Below are positions 9,039-19,262 of a stretch of 64,000 nt of DNA, one piece after another. Made by a program: the position numbers and the translations under genes. Positions within the stretch are counted from its first letter, which is position 1. Each line of letters begins with the position of its first letter. The DNA comes from Xenorhabdus sp. BG5. GTDB taxonomy: Bacteria > Pseudomonadota > Gammaproteobacteria > Enterobacterales > Enterobacteriaceae. Location: positions 248,001 to 312,000 of the forward strand of contig NZ_JADEUG010000001.1 in assembly GCF_015163665.1 (NCBI RefSeq), read 5' to 3'. The notes beneath the pieces are model-generated. The model saw nothing but the letters and a program-made list of their open reading frames with translations, had not been told where the DNA came from and did no database searches.

Positions 9039-10541
9039 ATGAGCCAAACTGAACAAGAAACCCAGATTCAACAAGCACAGTTAGCAAAGGAATATACTCC
9101 TGATGAGCTAAGTACATTGCTGAATAAAGAGTTTCGTCCACAAAGTGATCATACCCGTAGTGCTGTTGAAAATGCGGTGAAGACACTGGCACAACAAGCG
9201 TTGGAAAACACGGTCACTATTTCTGGCGATACCTACCGCACTATCCAATCATTGATTGCTGAAATCGATACCAAAATATCACAACAGGTGAACCATATTC
9301 TGCACCATGAAGAATTCCAGGCCTTGGAAGGAGCCTGGCGTGGTTTGCATTATATGGTAAGCAATACAGAAACCGATGAGATGCTGAAAATCCGTGTGAT
9401 GTGCATTTCCAAGAAGGAGTTGAGCAAAGTACTAAAACGTTTTAAAGGTGTTAGTTGGGATCAAAGTCCTATTTTCAAAAAGATCTATGAAGCGGAATAT
9501 GGTCAATTCGGTGGTGAGCCGTTTGGCTGTCTGGTGGGGGATTACTATTTCGACCATACGGCACCGGATGTTGAACTTCTGCGCCAGATGGCACAAATCA
9601 GTGCAGCAGCACACTGCCCATTTATTTCAGGTGCATCACCCAGTGTTATGCAAATGGAATCCTGGCAGGAATTAGCTAATCCACGGGATCTCTCCAAGAT
9701 TTTCCAAAACACCGAATATGCACCCTGGCGCAGCTTACGTGAATCAGAAGATGTGCGTTACATCGGGTTGGCGCTACCGCGTTTCCTCTCCCGTCTCCCC
9801 TATGGTGCTCTCACTAATCCCGTTGATAATTTCAATTTTGAGGAGAATACAGAAGGTCCAACACACAATAACTACACTTGGACAAATGCCGCTTATGCTA
9901 TGGCGGTTAATATTAATCGCTCTTTTAAACTGTATGGTTGGTGTACTTCTATCCGGGGTGTAGAATCCGGCGGTACCGTAGAAAATCTGCCTTGCTACAC
10001 CTTTCCTTCTGATGATGGAGGCGTGGATATGAAGTGCCCAACGGAAATCGCCATTAGCGATCGCCGTGAAGCAGAATTGGCAAAAAATGGGTTCATTCCG
10101 TTATTGCATCGCAAAAACACGGATATTGCCGCCTTTATCGGTGCTCAATCCCTGCAAAAACCAGCGGAATACTATGATCCTGATGCGACTGCCAATGCCA
10201 ACCTTGCTGCCCGTTTGCCCTACTTGTTTGCCTGCTGTCGTTTTGCCCATTACCTGAAATGTATCGTGCGCGATAAGATCGGGACTTTTCAGGAGCGTTC
10301 AGATATGGAACGTTGGCTTAATGATTGGATTATAAATTATGTTGATGGCGATCCGGTTAACTCATCACAAGGAACTAAAGCGAGAAAACCGCTAGCCGCA
10401 GCAGAGATTACGGTGGAAGAACTGGAAGGCAATCCAGGATATTATCAGGCTAAATTTTTCCTGCGTCCCCACTATCAACTGGAAGGCTTAACCGTTTCCC
10501 TACGCTTAGTTTCAAAACTCCCCTCACTAAAAGGAACCTAA
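9039..10541 (+). CDS. tssC: T6SS contractile sheath large subunit TssC (VipB)
   Basis: TssC is the main sheath subunit, copolymerising with TssB around the Hcp tube and later disassembled by ClpV. The 500-residue protein has the expected ALEGAWRGLHYMV segment, FGGEPFGCLVGDYYFDH and the conserved C-terminal region with NPGYYQAKFFLRPHYQLEG. I place the start at the ATG at 9039 rather than the adjoining in-frame TTG at 9036, because the ATG is a better codon and AAGGAG of the tssB 3' end is 7 bases upstream of it. Gap to tssB is 3 bp. Confidence 0.97.
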   Translation: MSQTEQETQIQQAQLAKEYTPDELSTLLNKEFRPQSDHTRSAVENAVKTLAQQALENTVTISGDTYRTIQSLIAEIDTKISQQVNHILHHEEFQALEGAWRGLHYMVSNTETDEMLKIRVMCISKKELSKVLKRFKGVSWDQSPIFKKIYEAEYGQFGGEPFGCLVGDYYFDHTAPDVELLRQMAQISAAAHCPFISGASPSVMQMESWQELANPRDLSKIFQNTEYAPWRSLRESEDVRYIGLALPRFLSRLPYGALTNPVDNFNFEENTEGPTHNNYTWTNAAYAMAVNINRSFKLYGWCTSIRGVESGGTVENLPCYTFPSDDGGVDMKCPTEIAISDRREAELAKNGFIPLLHRKNTDIAAFIGAQSLQKPAEYYDPDATANANLAARLPYLFACCRFAHYLKCIVRDKIGTFQERSDMERWLNDWIINYVDGDPVNSSQGTKARKPLAAAEITVEELEGNPGYYQAKFFLRPHYQLEGLTVSLRLVSKLPSLKGT

Positions 10542-10708
10542 TATTTAAAAATTAAGGAATATTTTTTTACTTCTAGAACTGCTATCTATCCAAAACTTAT
10601 TTACCCATCTTTGAGTTTCAATACGTATATACCTTTATGCATAGCACCACTATGTATTTATGGGATGTATTTGTTAGTTTCATTCAACTCTCTATTAAGG
10701 AGAAAATT
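10542..10708. other. AT-rich spacer before hcp
   Basis: 167 bp without a convincing gene. It is AT-rich, with a T run near 10561-10568, and ends in a strong ribosome site (AAGGAG at 10697-10702) for hcp. hcp is usually expressed at higher level than its neighbours, and the spacer plus the terminator after hcp fit a separate promoter, but I cannot pick out convincing -35/-10 or sigma-54 boxes. Confidence 0.4.
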
Positions 10709-11200
10709 ATGTCTACTCCGGGCATTGATGCATATATTAACTTTACTGATGTTAAAGGAGAATCAGGTGATAACGCGTTCAAAGATTGGACGGCTGTCAG
10801 GTCGTTTTCACTTGAAGTAATGAACAATGTTAACTTACATTCTCAAGGTACTGGACTCGGTGCAGGTATCGTGGCAGTTTCTGGTTTGTCTTTGGATCTT
10901 TTGTTTGACAAATCTGCCATAACCTTACGCCAATATCTCGTTAAAGGGACACATGTCAAGGAAGTACAACTTAAAGTACGTAGACAAGGAGGTAAACAAG
11001 AGCCTTGGTATACATTGGTTTTGACAAACTCTTTAATCGCTAGATCCAGCCTGACATATGGGGATGGTGGTTTTCATTCTTCTATCCTCCTCGCCTTCCA
11101 AAAACATAAAGAAAGCTATTTCCCTCAAGAATATGGCACAGGCGCTAAAGGTGCTGAAGTCAGCTATGAATGGGATTCCTACGCCAATAAAGTCGGTTAA
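10709..11200 (+). CDS. hcp: T6SS tube protein Hcp (TssD)
   Basis: Hcp hexamers stack to form the inner tube of the T6SS and carry small effectors. The 163-residue protein begins with STPGIDAYINFTDVKGES, a typical Hcp start, and ends in the strand region containing GAEVSYEWD. The ATG at 10709 is preferred over an upstream in-frame ATG at 10637 because AAGGAG sits 6 bases before it and the family begins here. The gene is flanked by a 167-bp spacer and by a perfect intrinsic terminator, so it probably forms its own abundant transcript. No C-terminal effector extension. Confidence 0.97.
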   Translation: MSTPGIDAYINFTDVKGESGDNAFKDWTAVRSFSLEVMNNVNLHSQGTGLGAGIVAVSGLSLDLLFDKSAITLRQYLVKGTHVKEVQLKVRRQGGKQEPWYTLVLTNSLIARSSLTYGDGGFHSSILLAFQKHKESYFPQEYGTGAKGAEVSYEWDSYANKVG

Positions 11201-11214
11201 CCACCATATTATGG

Positions 11215-11249
11215 CCTTCCTGTGGACCCCCACAGGAAGGTTGTCTTTT
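11215..11249 (+). terminator. Rho-independent terminator after hcp
   Basis: Perfect 11-bp stem CCTTCCTGTGG / CCACAGGAAGG (11215-11225 and 11230-11240) with loop ACCC, followed by TTGTCTTTTC. Located 14 bp after the hcp stop; it would limit transcription into tagH while leaving hcp mRNA abundant. Confidence 0.9.
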
Positions 11250-11319
11250 CAATTTTATTATTTCAAAACGTAATTATCTCCTAATTCATCGTTATCTATA
11301 ACAATAGGTATCCGTACTT

Positions 11320-12900
11320 ATGAGATTCACCATTGTTAATCACTCTGGCTCAAGCCAACCACCACAACTGAGTCACGATTTTTCTCCTCCTGGAGGCACA
11401 ATCGGACGCAGTACGGAAAATAACTGGTATTTGCCCGATGACGGACAAGCAATTGCCAGATTGCAGGCCATTGTGTCTATTTCTGCTGACGGAGAATGCC
11501 GGATAAATAATCAAGGCGCTGCCTCTGAAGTTTTATTGAACATGATCCCCTTGGCTCCCAATCGCCAGGTTGAAATTCGTGATGGTGATATGCTGAATAT
11601 TGGCAATTATCAGATCCAAGTTATTGATATCAACAAGAACCCATCACAACAGGCGACCCCTCACGGGATCAATACTGGGTACTCGCTAACTGCCAGTGAA
11701 ACAAAAATGCCCAGTGAAATCTGGGACGACCTTGAACACATTTTAACCGCATCTACTCCCCCATCTTCTTCTGACTCCCCCCAAGCTAAACCGGAAATAA
11801 ACGACAATAACCCTCTGGTAACAAACCAATACGATAAAGAACGCAATCCAATTGATCCATTGGCAGAAATTGAGCCAACAACCGATTTTGACGCCCTACA
11901 ATTGCGGGCAACAGATCCGATTGCCATGTTCAAGGCTGATACCACTTTTCAACAAGAAGACATATTGGATGACCATACACCTACCACGTTATTGCCACAT
12001 GACGAGAATGATCAAGATGATGATAAACAGGAGGTTGACCCACTGTCACTGTTTTCCGACAAACACATTAAAGCCGCACAATCAACCAAAAATGATGAAC
12101 TGTTGAATCAAATATTGGACAAAGCCATACCCTTGAACGCAGTCGATGACGCGACTATTTCAACATCTCAACTTTTTTCTCAGCCATCTCCCCCATCATC
12201 CGAGTTATTTGAAGAAAAAATCCTAAAGGAACCGGCTAATTTAGAAGAAACAGACCAAGATGCACAGCCGCATCAAGACAATAGCGTCAAATTGGAAGGA
12301 AAATTACTGGCGGCGTTATTAGATGGTATGGGGCTAAAAGAGATCGACAGTCTGCAATTTGATGAACAAAAAATGTATCAATTAGGACTACTCGTCAGCC
12401 AGTTAACCCAGGGTATCGTCACTCTCAACACCTTACGTACCCAACTGAAACACGAAACAAACGCAGCCACGCCCCAACCTCAGTCTAACGCCAACAATCC
12501 ATTTAAACTTTTACCTTCTAGCCAGTCTATTTTAGTGCTGATGCTTTGTCATCATGTGCCAGGGTTTATGCCACTTGAACTAGCAACACGTGACATTTTG
12601 ATCGAGTTGCAGGCACACCAATTAGGCATGATTGCGGGAATACGTGCCGTTACGACAAATATATTGCATGTATTCCATCCCGCGACTCTTGAACGAAAAG
12701 CACGGGAAGACAATGAGTTTCCGCGTTTTTCTTTGTCATTGGCTAACAACAAAGCCTCAATGTGGGAGTACCTTATCAAACATTACCAAGAAACAGAGAA
12801 AGAGTTTAAACAAGATTCTTTCCTGTTTGGTGAAAAGTTCCTGCAAGCCTATGAAGCAGAAGTTAACCGATATAAAAACTCCCAATATAATGGCGAATAA
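11320..12900 (+). CDS. tagH: T6SS FHA-domain protein (TagH/Fha-like), degenerate FHA signature
   Basis: 526-residue scaffold protein. Residues about 20-100 form a forkhead-associated domain, which in T6SS Fha proteins reads threonine phosphorylation to trigger assembly; Gly29-Arg30-Ser31 is present. The usual S-x-x-H-A signature is replaced by A46-R-L-Q49-A, so the Ser and His that normally support phosphopeptide binding are absent. Residues 130-330 are an acidic, Pro/Asp/Gln-rich linker. Residues about 335-526 match the C-terminal T6SS-FHA domain (AALLDGMGL, LGLLVSQLTQG, FGEKFLQAYEAEV). It has its own spacer after the hcp terminator and lies 7 bp before tssE. Phosphopeptide loss is inference. 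Confidence 0.9.
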   Translation: MRFTIVNHSGSSQPPQLSHDFSPPGGTIGRSTENNWYLPDDGQAIARLQAIVSISADGECRINNQGAASEVLLNMIPLAPNRQVEIRDGDMLNIGNYQIQVIDINKNPSQQATPHGINTGYSLTASETKMPSEIWDDLEHILTASTPPSSSDSPQAKPEINDNNPLVTNQYDKERNPIDPLAEIEPTTDFDALQLRATDPIAMFKADTTFQQEDILDDHTPTTLLPHDENDQDDDKQEVDPLSLFSDKHIKAAQSTKNDELLNQILDKAIPLNAVDDATISTSQLFSQPSPPSSELFEEKILKEPANLEETDQDAQPHQDNSVKLEGKLLAALLDGMGLKEIDSLQFDEQKMYQLGLLVSQLTQGIVTLNTLRTQLKHETNAATPQPQSNANNPFKLLPSSQSILVLMLCHHVPGFMPLELATRDILIELQAHQLGMIAGIRAVTTNILHVFHPATLERKAREDNEFPRFSLSLANNKASMWEYLIKHYQETEKEFKQDSFLFGEKFLQAYEAEVNRYKNSQYNGE

Positions 12901-12907
12901 GTGAATC

Positions 12908-13462
12908 ATGAACGAGAATATAACTTTATTGCATGGTGGTTATCGTAGTCGGAATAACGCTACGCGTATTACTGCCAAAGATAGAATGTTACCTTCTTTA
13001 TTCGACAGACTCACCGATCATGAACCTGATAAAAAACAAGAAACAATCAACAATTACATGCTGTCGCACACGGCCTTAAGACAGAATGTCCTAAGAGATT
13101 TGCAGTGGCTGCTCAATAACATCAACAACGAATTTTTGGAAGATCTCACCCCATTTCCAGAAATTCGCCATTCTGTGTATAACTTTGGTTTGCCCTCTTT
13201 AGCCGGTGAATGCATATCTGAAATAGAATGGGGGAATATTCAGAACAGAATCATTACAGCAATTCATATATTCGAACCACGTATCATTCCCGATGGGCTG
13301 GAAGTCAATTGTATATCTGATCTCCATATATCCCCCCTATACAACACCTTATTCATAGAGATAAAGGGATTGTTGTGGTGCGTTCCCTGGCCACTGGAAT
13401 TCCTGTTCCGCAGTGATATCGATCTTGAAAACGGTTACTTCACGATAAAAGAGGCTGGATAA
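12908..13462 (+). CDS. tssE: T6SS baseplate wedge protein TssE (gp25-like)
   Basis: TssE is the homologue of phage T4 gp25 and nucleates the sheath on the baseplate. The 184-residue protein has PSLFDRLTDHEPD near residues 29-41, NVLRDLQWLLN near 72-82, and the gp25 signature region around SVYNFGLPSLAG and RIITAIHIFEPRI, containing the EPR motif. Starts 7 bp after tagH. A 157-bp gap separates it from the true tssF start; that gap has no clear gene. Confidence 0.93.
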   Translation: MNENITLLHGGYRSRNNATRITAKDRMLPSLFDRLTDHEPDKKQETINNYMLSHTALRQNVLRDLQWLLNNINNEFLEDLTPFPEIRHSVYNFGLPSLAGECISEIEWGNIQNRIITAIHIFEPRIIPDGLEVNCISDLHISPLYNTLFIEIKGLLWCVPWPLEFLFRSDIDLENGYFTIKEAG

Positions 13463-13619
13463 TCACCATAGGTGACGACGCTGAAAAAATGCCACCTAGC
13501 CTGTGTGGCGATTCCTTAACTTTTAACCACAAGGGTGAATGCAGAAAGATTGCTGAGGCAAGAGTAACGATGTCAAAGTGATTTTTGTCTTGCAAACGGG
13601 ATGCGTTCATATAGGGAAT

Positions 13620-15494
13620 ATGGATAATAGACTACTTGAATATTATAACCGTGAATTAGTGTATTTACGGGAAATGGGTAAAGAATTTGCCAAACTCTAC
13701 CCTAAGGTTGCCAATCGCTTAGGAATGCATGGCATTGACGTTGTTGACCCCTATGTTGAACGCTTGATGGAAGGTTTTGCTTTCCTGACTTCCCGCATTC
13801 AATTAAAAATGGATGCGGAATTCCCCCACTTTTCCGAGCAATTACTGGAGATACTGTACCCTAACTATTTATCTCCTACACCTTCAATGGCAATCGTCGA
13901 ACTCAAGCCAGATACCAGCAAGGGAGATATCAGCCATGGGTTTTTAGTGCCCCGTGGCACAATCATGCACTGCCAACCATTGAAAAAGGATGGGATCAAT
14001 TTCTACTACACCACCACACAAGATGTCACCTTACAACCGCTGCATCTAAAAAACGTTGAACTTGGCAGGATCCCCGCTAACCTTCCGCTCGTGGCACTGA
14101 ACCTTCATCAATATGGCGCTGTCAGCGCACTACGCATTCATCTTGGCTGTCAAGGAAAATTTTTCCTCAATGAACTGGATCTCAAGAAACTGGTATTCTT
14201 TCTTTCCGGGCCAGATATTCAATCCCAACGGTTGTTAGAACTGATTATGGAACATTCTGTTGGCATAGTATGCCAGACGCTGGGTGATGCTCCCCAATAT
14301 CAGGTCTTGCCCGATATATTCCCACATCATGAGGGATTTGATGATGATCAGTCATTACTTCCCAATGACTCGCGTAATTTCAGTGGCTATCGACAGCTCC
14401 AGGAATATTTTGCTTTTCCGGCACGCTTTCAATTTTTCAGTATCAGTAGCCTGGAATCTTTACTAAAACAGACAAAAGAAAAGAATGAATTTGAGCTGAT
14501 ATTGCTTTTGGATCAAACCGACGCCGAACTGGAACGTTTGGTAGATGCCTCTTACCTGGCCTTGAACAGTACACCGGTAATTAATTTATTCCCTAAAATC
14601 ACAGAACGGATCTCGATGGAAGAAAGCGCCAGTGAATACCATTTAGTTGTCGATAACATTCGTCCTCTGGATTACGAAATTTTCTCGGTACAACGCCTGC
14701 ACGGCGCAAACATCAAACGTAAAGAAACACAAATATTCAGGCCATTTTGGTCAACTTTCAGTGACGACAAGGGTAATTACGGCTCTTACTTTTCTGTGCG
14801 CCGTGAACCCCGTATCTTATCTGAACATACCCGTCATTACGGAACCCGAACCAGTTATATTGGAACAGAATCCTTTGTCTCTATTGTTGATGAACAAAAC
14901 TCCCCGTGGCTCAATGAGTTAAAATTCCTGACCGCTGACGTCATGTGCACCAACCGTGACTTATCAGCAATGTTGCGCCAACAGGATCTCAACAGTTTTG
15001 TTATGCTAGATTCGATTCCAATCAACCAAATTGTCTTTCTCAAACGACCCACTATTCCACGCCCTGCCTTAGCACAAGGCACAACCTGTTGGAAACTCAT
15101 TAGCCAGCTTCAACTTAATTATCTGAACTTCATGGATAAAGATGATGAACACGGTACCCAGGCATTACGACAATTGTTGAGCTTATATGCCAACCTTGCA
15201 GAGCCAGCCGTCGTCCGCCAGATTAATGGCATCCGACACAGTTCATTAAAAACGATTTATCGGCGGGTTCCTGAGCCTGGCCCGATCGTCTTTGCCCGTG
15301 GTGTTAGCATTAGGATTGAAGTGAATGAACAAGAATTTGCCGGAACCAGCCCCTGGCTGTTGGGTAGCGTATTGGAAAAGCTCTTCTCACGACTGGTCAC
15401 CATGAACTCCTTTACTGAAATGACGCTATATAGCCAGCAACGCGGCAATATCGGATTTTGGCCTGCCCGTATGGGCAACAAGAATTTGCTATAA
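13620..15494 (+). CDS. tssF: T6SS baseplate protein TssF (VasA)
   Basis: TssF is a baseplate wedge subunit paired with TssG. The 624-residue protein has the hallmark start MDNRLLEYYNREL, then EMGKEFAKLYPKVA and the conserved RLMEGFAFLTSRIQLK near residues 52-67, plus LYPNYLSPTPSMA. I use the ATG at 13620; an in-frame GTG at 13578 would add 14 residues not found in the family. The ribosome site before 13620 (AGGGA) is very close to the ATG, so initiation strength is uncertain. Confidence 0.95.
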   Translation: MDNRLLEYYNRELVYLREMGKEFAKLYPKVANRLGMHGIDVVDPYVERLMEGFAFLTSRIQLKMDAEFPHFSEQLLEILYPNYLSPTPSMAIVELKPDTSKGDISHGFLVPRGTIMHCQPLKKDGINFYYTTTQDVTLQPLHLKNVELGRIPANLPLVALNLHQYGAVSALRIHLGCQGKFFLNELDLKKLVFFLSGPDIQSQRLLELIMEHSVGIVCQTLGDAPQYQVLPDIFPHHEGFDDDQSLLPNDSRNFSGYRQLQEYFAFPARFQFFSISSLESLLKQTKEKNEFELILLLDQTDAELERLVDASYLALNSTPVINLFPKITERISMEESASEYHLVVDNIRPLDYEIFSVQRLHGANIKRKETQIFRPFWSTFSDDKGNYGSYFSVRREPRILSEHTRHYGTRTSYIGTESFVSIVDEQNSPWLNELKFLTADVMCTNRDLSAMLRQQDLNSFVMLDSIPINQIVFLKRPTIPRPALAQGTTCWKLISQLQLNYLNFMDKDDEHGTQALRQLLSLYANLAEPAVVRQINGIRHSSLKTIYRRVPEPGPIVFARGVSIRIEVNEQEFAGTSPWLLGSVLEKLFSRLVTMNSFTEMTLYSQQRGNIGFWPARMGNKNLL

Positions 15495-15504
15495 CAGACA
15501 AGAA

Positions 15505-16560
15505 ATGAATATGATGCAAAAAAATTCTATTTCTATTCATCACCTATGTCGTTTGCCGGATGACTTTTGGCAGCAACTCACCCAAACTCCCTGGCAATTC
15601 GACTTATTTCAAACCCTGCGCCGTATAGATGCCCAATCTGGGGCAGATTATATGCTAGGTTCTGCCCCATTGCCGAAATATGATCTACTGCGGTTGGGAC
15701 AAAAAGCGTCCATGATTTTCGCTCCTTCTACTATTGCTGAAGTCAAGCAGCGAGAAAACTCGAAGCTGCATGACATGCTCATTTACAGTTTTGGTTTGTT
15801 CGGTCCCAATGGCCCATTGCCGCTACATATGACCGAATATGCCTATACACGACAATATAATTATCAAGATCCCACCCTGAGTGCATTCGCTAACCTATTC
15901 CATCATCGATTAATACTGTTGTTCTATCGAGCCTGGGCCAATACTCAGCCAACCGTATCGCTCGATCGTCAGGATAATCAACGCTTTTGCCATTATTTCT
16001 CCTGTTTGGTGGGTATGGGTTTGCCTGCTCAACAAAAACCAGACACCATCAATGATCACGCGCGTTATTTTTTATCTGGCCATTTATCCCGTCAAGGGCA
16101 CACCGCAGAAGGATTAGAAAAAATACTTTCCTGTTATTTCCATGTCCCGCTAAAAATTATGCAAAATATTCCCCAATGGCTGAAAGTCGAAGTACAAGAT
16201 CAGACCCAATTAAAAGCAGGACGCAACATGCCACGTTTGGGTAAATCGGCTTTTTTAGGCATTGCACTCTACGATGTTCAACATAAATTTCGCATTAAAT
16301 TGGGGCCGCTAAAACTGGATGAATATCAGACGTTCTTGCCGGAAGAATCCAAATCAAGGCAGTTGCGTGACTGGGTTTATCAATATTTGGGGATTGAATA
16401 CGCATGGGATGTCCAGTTAATTCTCCACCAGTCAGATGTAAAAGGGATTCGTCTGTCTGAACCGATAAAATTAGGACTCAGCAGTTGGCTTGGAAAAATT
16501 GAGCGGGATAAAAATAAACAACCAATCCATCGCGGGGATTTAATTTACAAGCCGGAATGA
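15505..16560 (+). CDS. tssG: T6SS baseplate protein TssG (VasB)
   Basis: TssG joins TssF, TssE and TssK in the baseplate wedge. The 351-residue protein shows WQFDLFQTLRRIDAQ near residues 30-44, the GxFGxNGPLPLH-type motif (GLFGPNGPLPLHMTEYA) near 96-112, and FANLFHHRLILLFYRAW near 130-146, all characteristic. It begins 10 bp after tssF and ends 57 bp before the chosen tssH start. Two Met codons (15505 and 15511) are possible starts; the first is given. Confidence 0.95.
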   Translation: MNMMQKNSISIHHLCRLPDDFWQQLTQTPWQFDLFQTLRRIDAQSGADYMLGSAPLPKYDLLRLGQKASMIFAPSTIAEVKQRENSKLHDMLIYSFGLFGPNGPLPLHMTEYAYTRQYNYQDPTLSAFANLFHHRLILLFYRAWANTQPTVSLDRQDNQRFCHYFSCLVGMGLPAQQKPDTINDHARYFLSGHLSRQGHTAEGLEKILSCYFHVPLKIMQNIPQWLKVEVQDQTQLKAGRNMPRLGKSAFLGIALYDVQHKFRIKLGPLKLDEYQTFLPEESKSRQLRDWVYQYLGIEYAWDVQLILHQSDVKGIRLSEPIKLGLSSWLGKIERDKNKQPIHRGDLIYKPE

Positions 16561-16617
16561 TCCCCACTCTTGCCTGCAAAACTCAATCACTGTCAACAAT
16601 ACTACGGATTATACACT

Positions 16618-19239
16618 ATGTCAGAAATCAGTCGTTCTGTGCTCTTCGGCAAACTTAACCGCATCCTGTTCACTTCCTTAGAGAGTGCCACCACTTTTTG
16701 TAAACTACGCGGCAATCCTTATGTTGAATTAGTTCACTGGCTGCACCAACTCATGCAGCAACAAAACAGTGACTTACAGCAAATTATCCGCCACTTTTCA
16801 CTGGATGAATCTGCGTTGACTAAAGACATTGTTACAGCGCTTGATCGCTTGCCACGTGGAGCCAGTGCCATCTCTGATCTTGCCGAACATATTGATAATG
16901 CCGTAGAACGCGCTTGGGTATATGGGTCACTGAAATTTGGTGTCAATGAAATTCGCAGTGCCCATTTGCTGATAGGTATATTGAAAACCTTTAACTTACG
17001 CAATACACTGAAATCCATTTCCCCCCAGTTTGACCATGTCAATGCAGATACTCTACTCGATAATCTCAACGGCATCTGCAACGATAGCGATGAATCCCAA
17101 TCAAATATATCACAGGGTGCGGCAAGCTCTTCCCCACAACAATCTTCTTTACCCCAATCTTCTCTGCAACAATATGGACAAGAGCTGACTGCCCGTGCAC
17201 GCAATGGTGAAATTGACCCAGTATCAGGGCGTGATGAAGAAATTCGTCAGATTATTGATATTCTGATGCGTCGCCGCCAAAACAACCCACTGCTGACTGG
17301 CGAGGCCGGGGTTGGTAAAACCGCCGTCATTGAAGGGCTGGCATTGAAGATTGTAGCGAAAGAAGTGCCCCCACCTTTGCTGGATGTCCAGCTTTGGTTG
17401 CTGGATATCGGTATGTTACAAGCCGGTGCAGGTGCCAAAGGCGAATTTGAGTCACGCCTACGCAAAGTGATCGATGAAGTACAATCCAGCCCGACGCCAA
17501 TCATTCTGTTCATTGACGAAATTCATACCTTAATTGGGGCGGGCGGACAACAAGGAACTGGCGATGCGGCCAACCTGTTAAAACCTGCATTAGCGCGCGG
17601 GCAATTACGTACTCTTGGCGCCACAACCTGGTCAGAGTACAAAAAATATATCGAAAAAGATCCGGCCCTGACCCGCCGTTTTCAAGTCGTTCAAATTTAT
17701 GAACCCAATGAAAATAAAGCGCTGCTCATGCTACGCAGTTTGGCCAAGGCACTGGAACAACATCATCATGTGCTCCTGCTGGATGAAGCCATTGAAGCTG
17801 CTGTTCGCCTTTCACATCGCTATATTCCCGCCCGCCAATTACCGGACAAGGCTGTGGCCCTATTGGATACCGCCTGTGCCAGGGTTGCAATCAGTCAATA
17901 TGCGGAACCACCTCAACTGGAAAATTGCCGTCATCACATCGATGCATTGCAAATTGAATTGGAGATTGCCGAACGGGAATTTAAGGTAGGCATCGGTGAT
18001 AAACAGCGTCCGGCCACTATTCTGGACGAACTATCTACACTGGAAGCCCAAAAAAACCAATTACAAGAACGTTGGGAACAAGAACTTTCCTTGATCGATA
18101 AAATTATTTCTCTGCGAACACAATTAGACGCAAATCAATATGACAACTTTGCAGCAAAACATGCCGAATTGTCAGAGTTACAGCAACAATTGAAAACCTT
18201 ACAAGGTGAAGAACCTCTTATCTTTGCTGCTGTAGACAGCAATATTATTTCTTCCGTTGTTTCAGATTGGACAGGAATTCCACTCAATCGTATGGTAAAA
18301 GACGAAATCGATGCCGTCTTACAGTTGGCTGATACCCTTAGTCAACGTGTTATCGGTCAATATCATGGATTAGAGTTAATTGCAAAACGCATACGCACTT
18401 CACGCGCCAAACTGGATGATCCCAATAAACCTGTTGGTGTTTTCATGTTGTGTGGCCCATCCGGTGTGGGCAAAACGGAAACAGCGCTTGCCCTTGCCGA
18501 AACATTATATGGCGGAGAGCAAAACCTTATTACTATCAATATGAGCGAATTTCAGGAAGCACATACGGTATCAACGTTGAAAGGCGCGCCTCCTGGCTAT
18601 GTTGGTTATGGTGAAGGGGGTGTATTAACGGAAGCTGTCCGACGCCGCCCTTACAGTGTGGTCTTGTTGGATGAAGTAGAGAAAGCCCACCCCGATGTAC
18701 ATGAAATTTTCTTCCAGGTCTTCGACAAGGGCTGGATGGAAGATGGCGAAGGGCGCCACATCGACTTTCGAAATACGATTATTATCCTGACATCCAATGT
18801 CGGGGCTGATTTGATCAGTTCATTGTACATCCAACAGAACACCTTACCGGAACCAGAAAACCTCAGTACGGCATTGCGTAAGCCATTATTGAATGTGTTT
18901 CCTGCCGCCCTCTTGGGGCGATTACTGGTCATTCCTTACTCCCCATTAAGTCATGAAGTAATGATAAATATTGTGCACTTACAATTGGAGAAGATTAAAA
19001 AACGTCTGTTGGAAAACCACGGAATTACAGCAATATTCGATGATGTTATGGTCGAGCATATCGTCAGTCGATGTACAGAAATTGAGTCGGGTGGACGCAT
19101 GGTTGACGCTATTCTGACAAATACCCTGCTACCGCAAATCAGCCAGCAACTGCTTTCCGCCAGTGCGCATGATGAACAATATCATCAGCTTCGGGTTTCT
19201 CTTGAGCAAGGTGAGTTTCAATGTCAATTCATGAATTAA
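16618..19239 (+). CDS. tssH: T6SS sheath-disassembly ATPase TssH (ClpV)
   Basis: ClpV is a double-AAA+ unfoldase that recycles contracted TssBC sheaths. The 873-residue protein has an N-domain to about residue 165, then AAA1 with Walker A GEAGVGKT near 229-236 and Walker B ILFIDEIH, a coiled middle region near 430-530, and AAA2 with GPSGVGKT near 614-621 and VVLLDEVEKAHPD. Both ATP sites look intact. The start at 16618 (MSEISRSVLFGKLN) matches the family; an upstream in-frame TTG at 16570 is unlikely. A Gln/Ser-rich linker lies near residues 160-185. Confidence 0.97.
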   Translation: MSEISRSVLFGKLNRILFTSLESATTFCKLRGNPYVELVHWLHQLMQQQNSDLQQIIRHFSLDESALTKDIVTALDRLPRGASAISDLAEHIDNAVERAWVYGSLKFGVNEIRSAHLLIGILKTFNLRNTLKSISPQFDHVNADTLLDNLNGICNDSDESQSNISQGAASSSPQQSSLPQSSLQQYGQELTARARNGEIDPVSGRDEEIRQIIDILMRRRQNNPLLTGEAGVGKTAVIEGLALKIVAKEVPPPLLDVQLWLLDIGMLQAGAGAKGEFESRLRKVIDEVQSSPTPIILFIDEIHTLIGAGGQQGTGDAANLLKPALARGQLRTLGATTWSEYKKYIEKDPALTRRFQVVQIYEPNENKALLMLRSLAKALEQHHHVLLLDEAIEAAVRLSHRYIPARQLPDKAVALLDTACARVAISQYAEPPQLENCRHHIDALQIELEIAEREFKVGIGDKQRPATILDELSTLEAQKNQLQERWEQELSLIDKIISLRTQLDANQYDNFAAKHAELSELQQQLKTLQGEEPLIFAAVDSNIISSVVSDWTGIPLNRMVKDEIDAVLQLADTLSQRVIGQYHGLELIAKRIRTSRAKLDDPNKPVGVFMLCGPSGVGKTETALALAETLYGGEQNLITINMSEFQEAHTVSTLKGAPPGYVGYGEGGVLTEAVRRRPYSVVLLDEVEKAHPDVHEIFFQVFDKGWMEDGEGRHIDFRNTIIILTSNVGADLISSLYIQQNTLPEPENLSTALRKPLLNVFPAALLGRLLVIPYSPLSHEVMINIVHLQLEKIKKRLLENHGITAIFDDVMVEHIVSRCTEIESGGRMVDAILTNTLLPQISQQLLSASAHDEQYHQLRVSLEQGEFQCQFMN

Positions 19240-19262
19240 GCAGATAACAAGAGATTGCCCAC

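Noticed and set aside
10542-10708. Sigma-54 promoter for hcp
   Set aside because: No TGGCAC-N5-TTGC pattern could be found.
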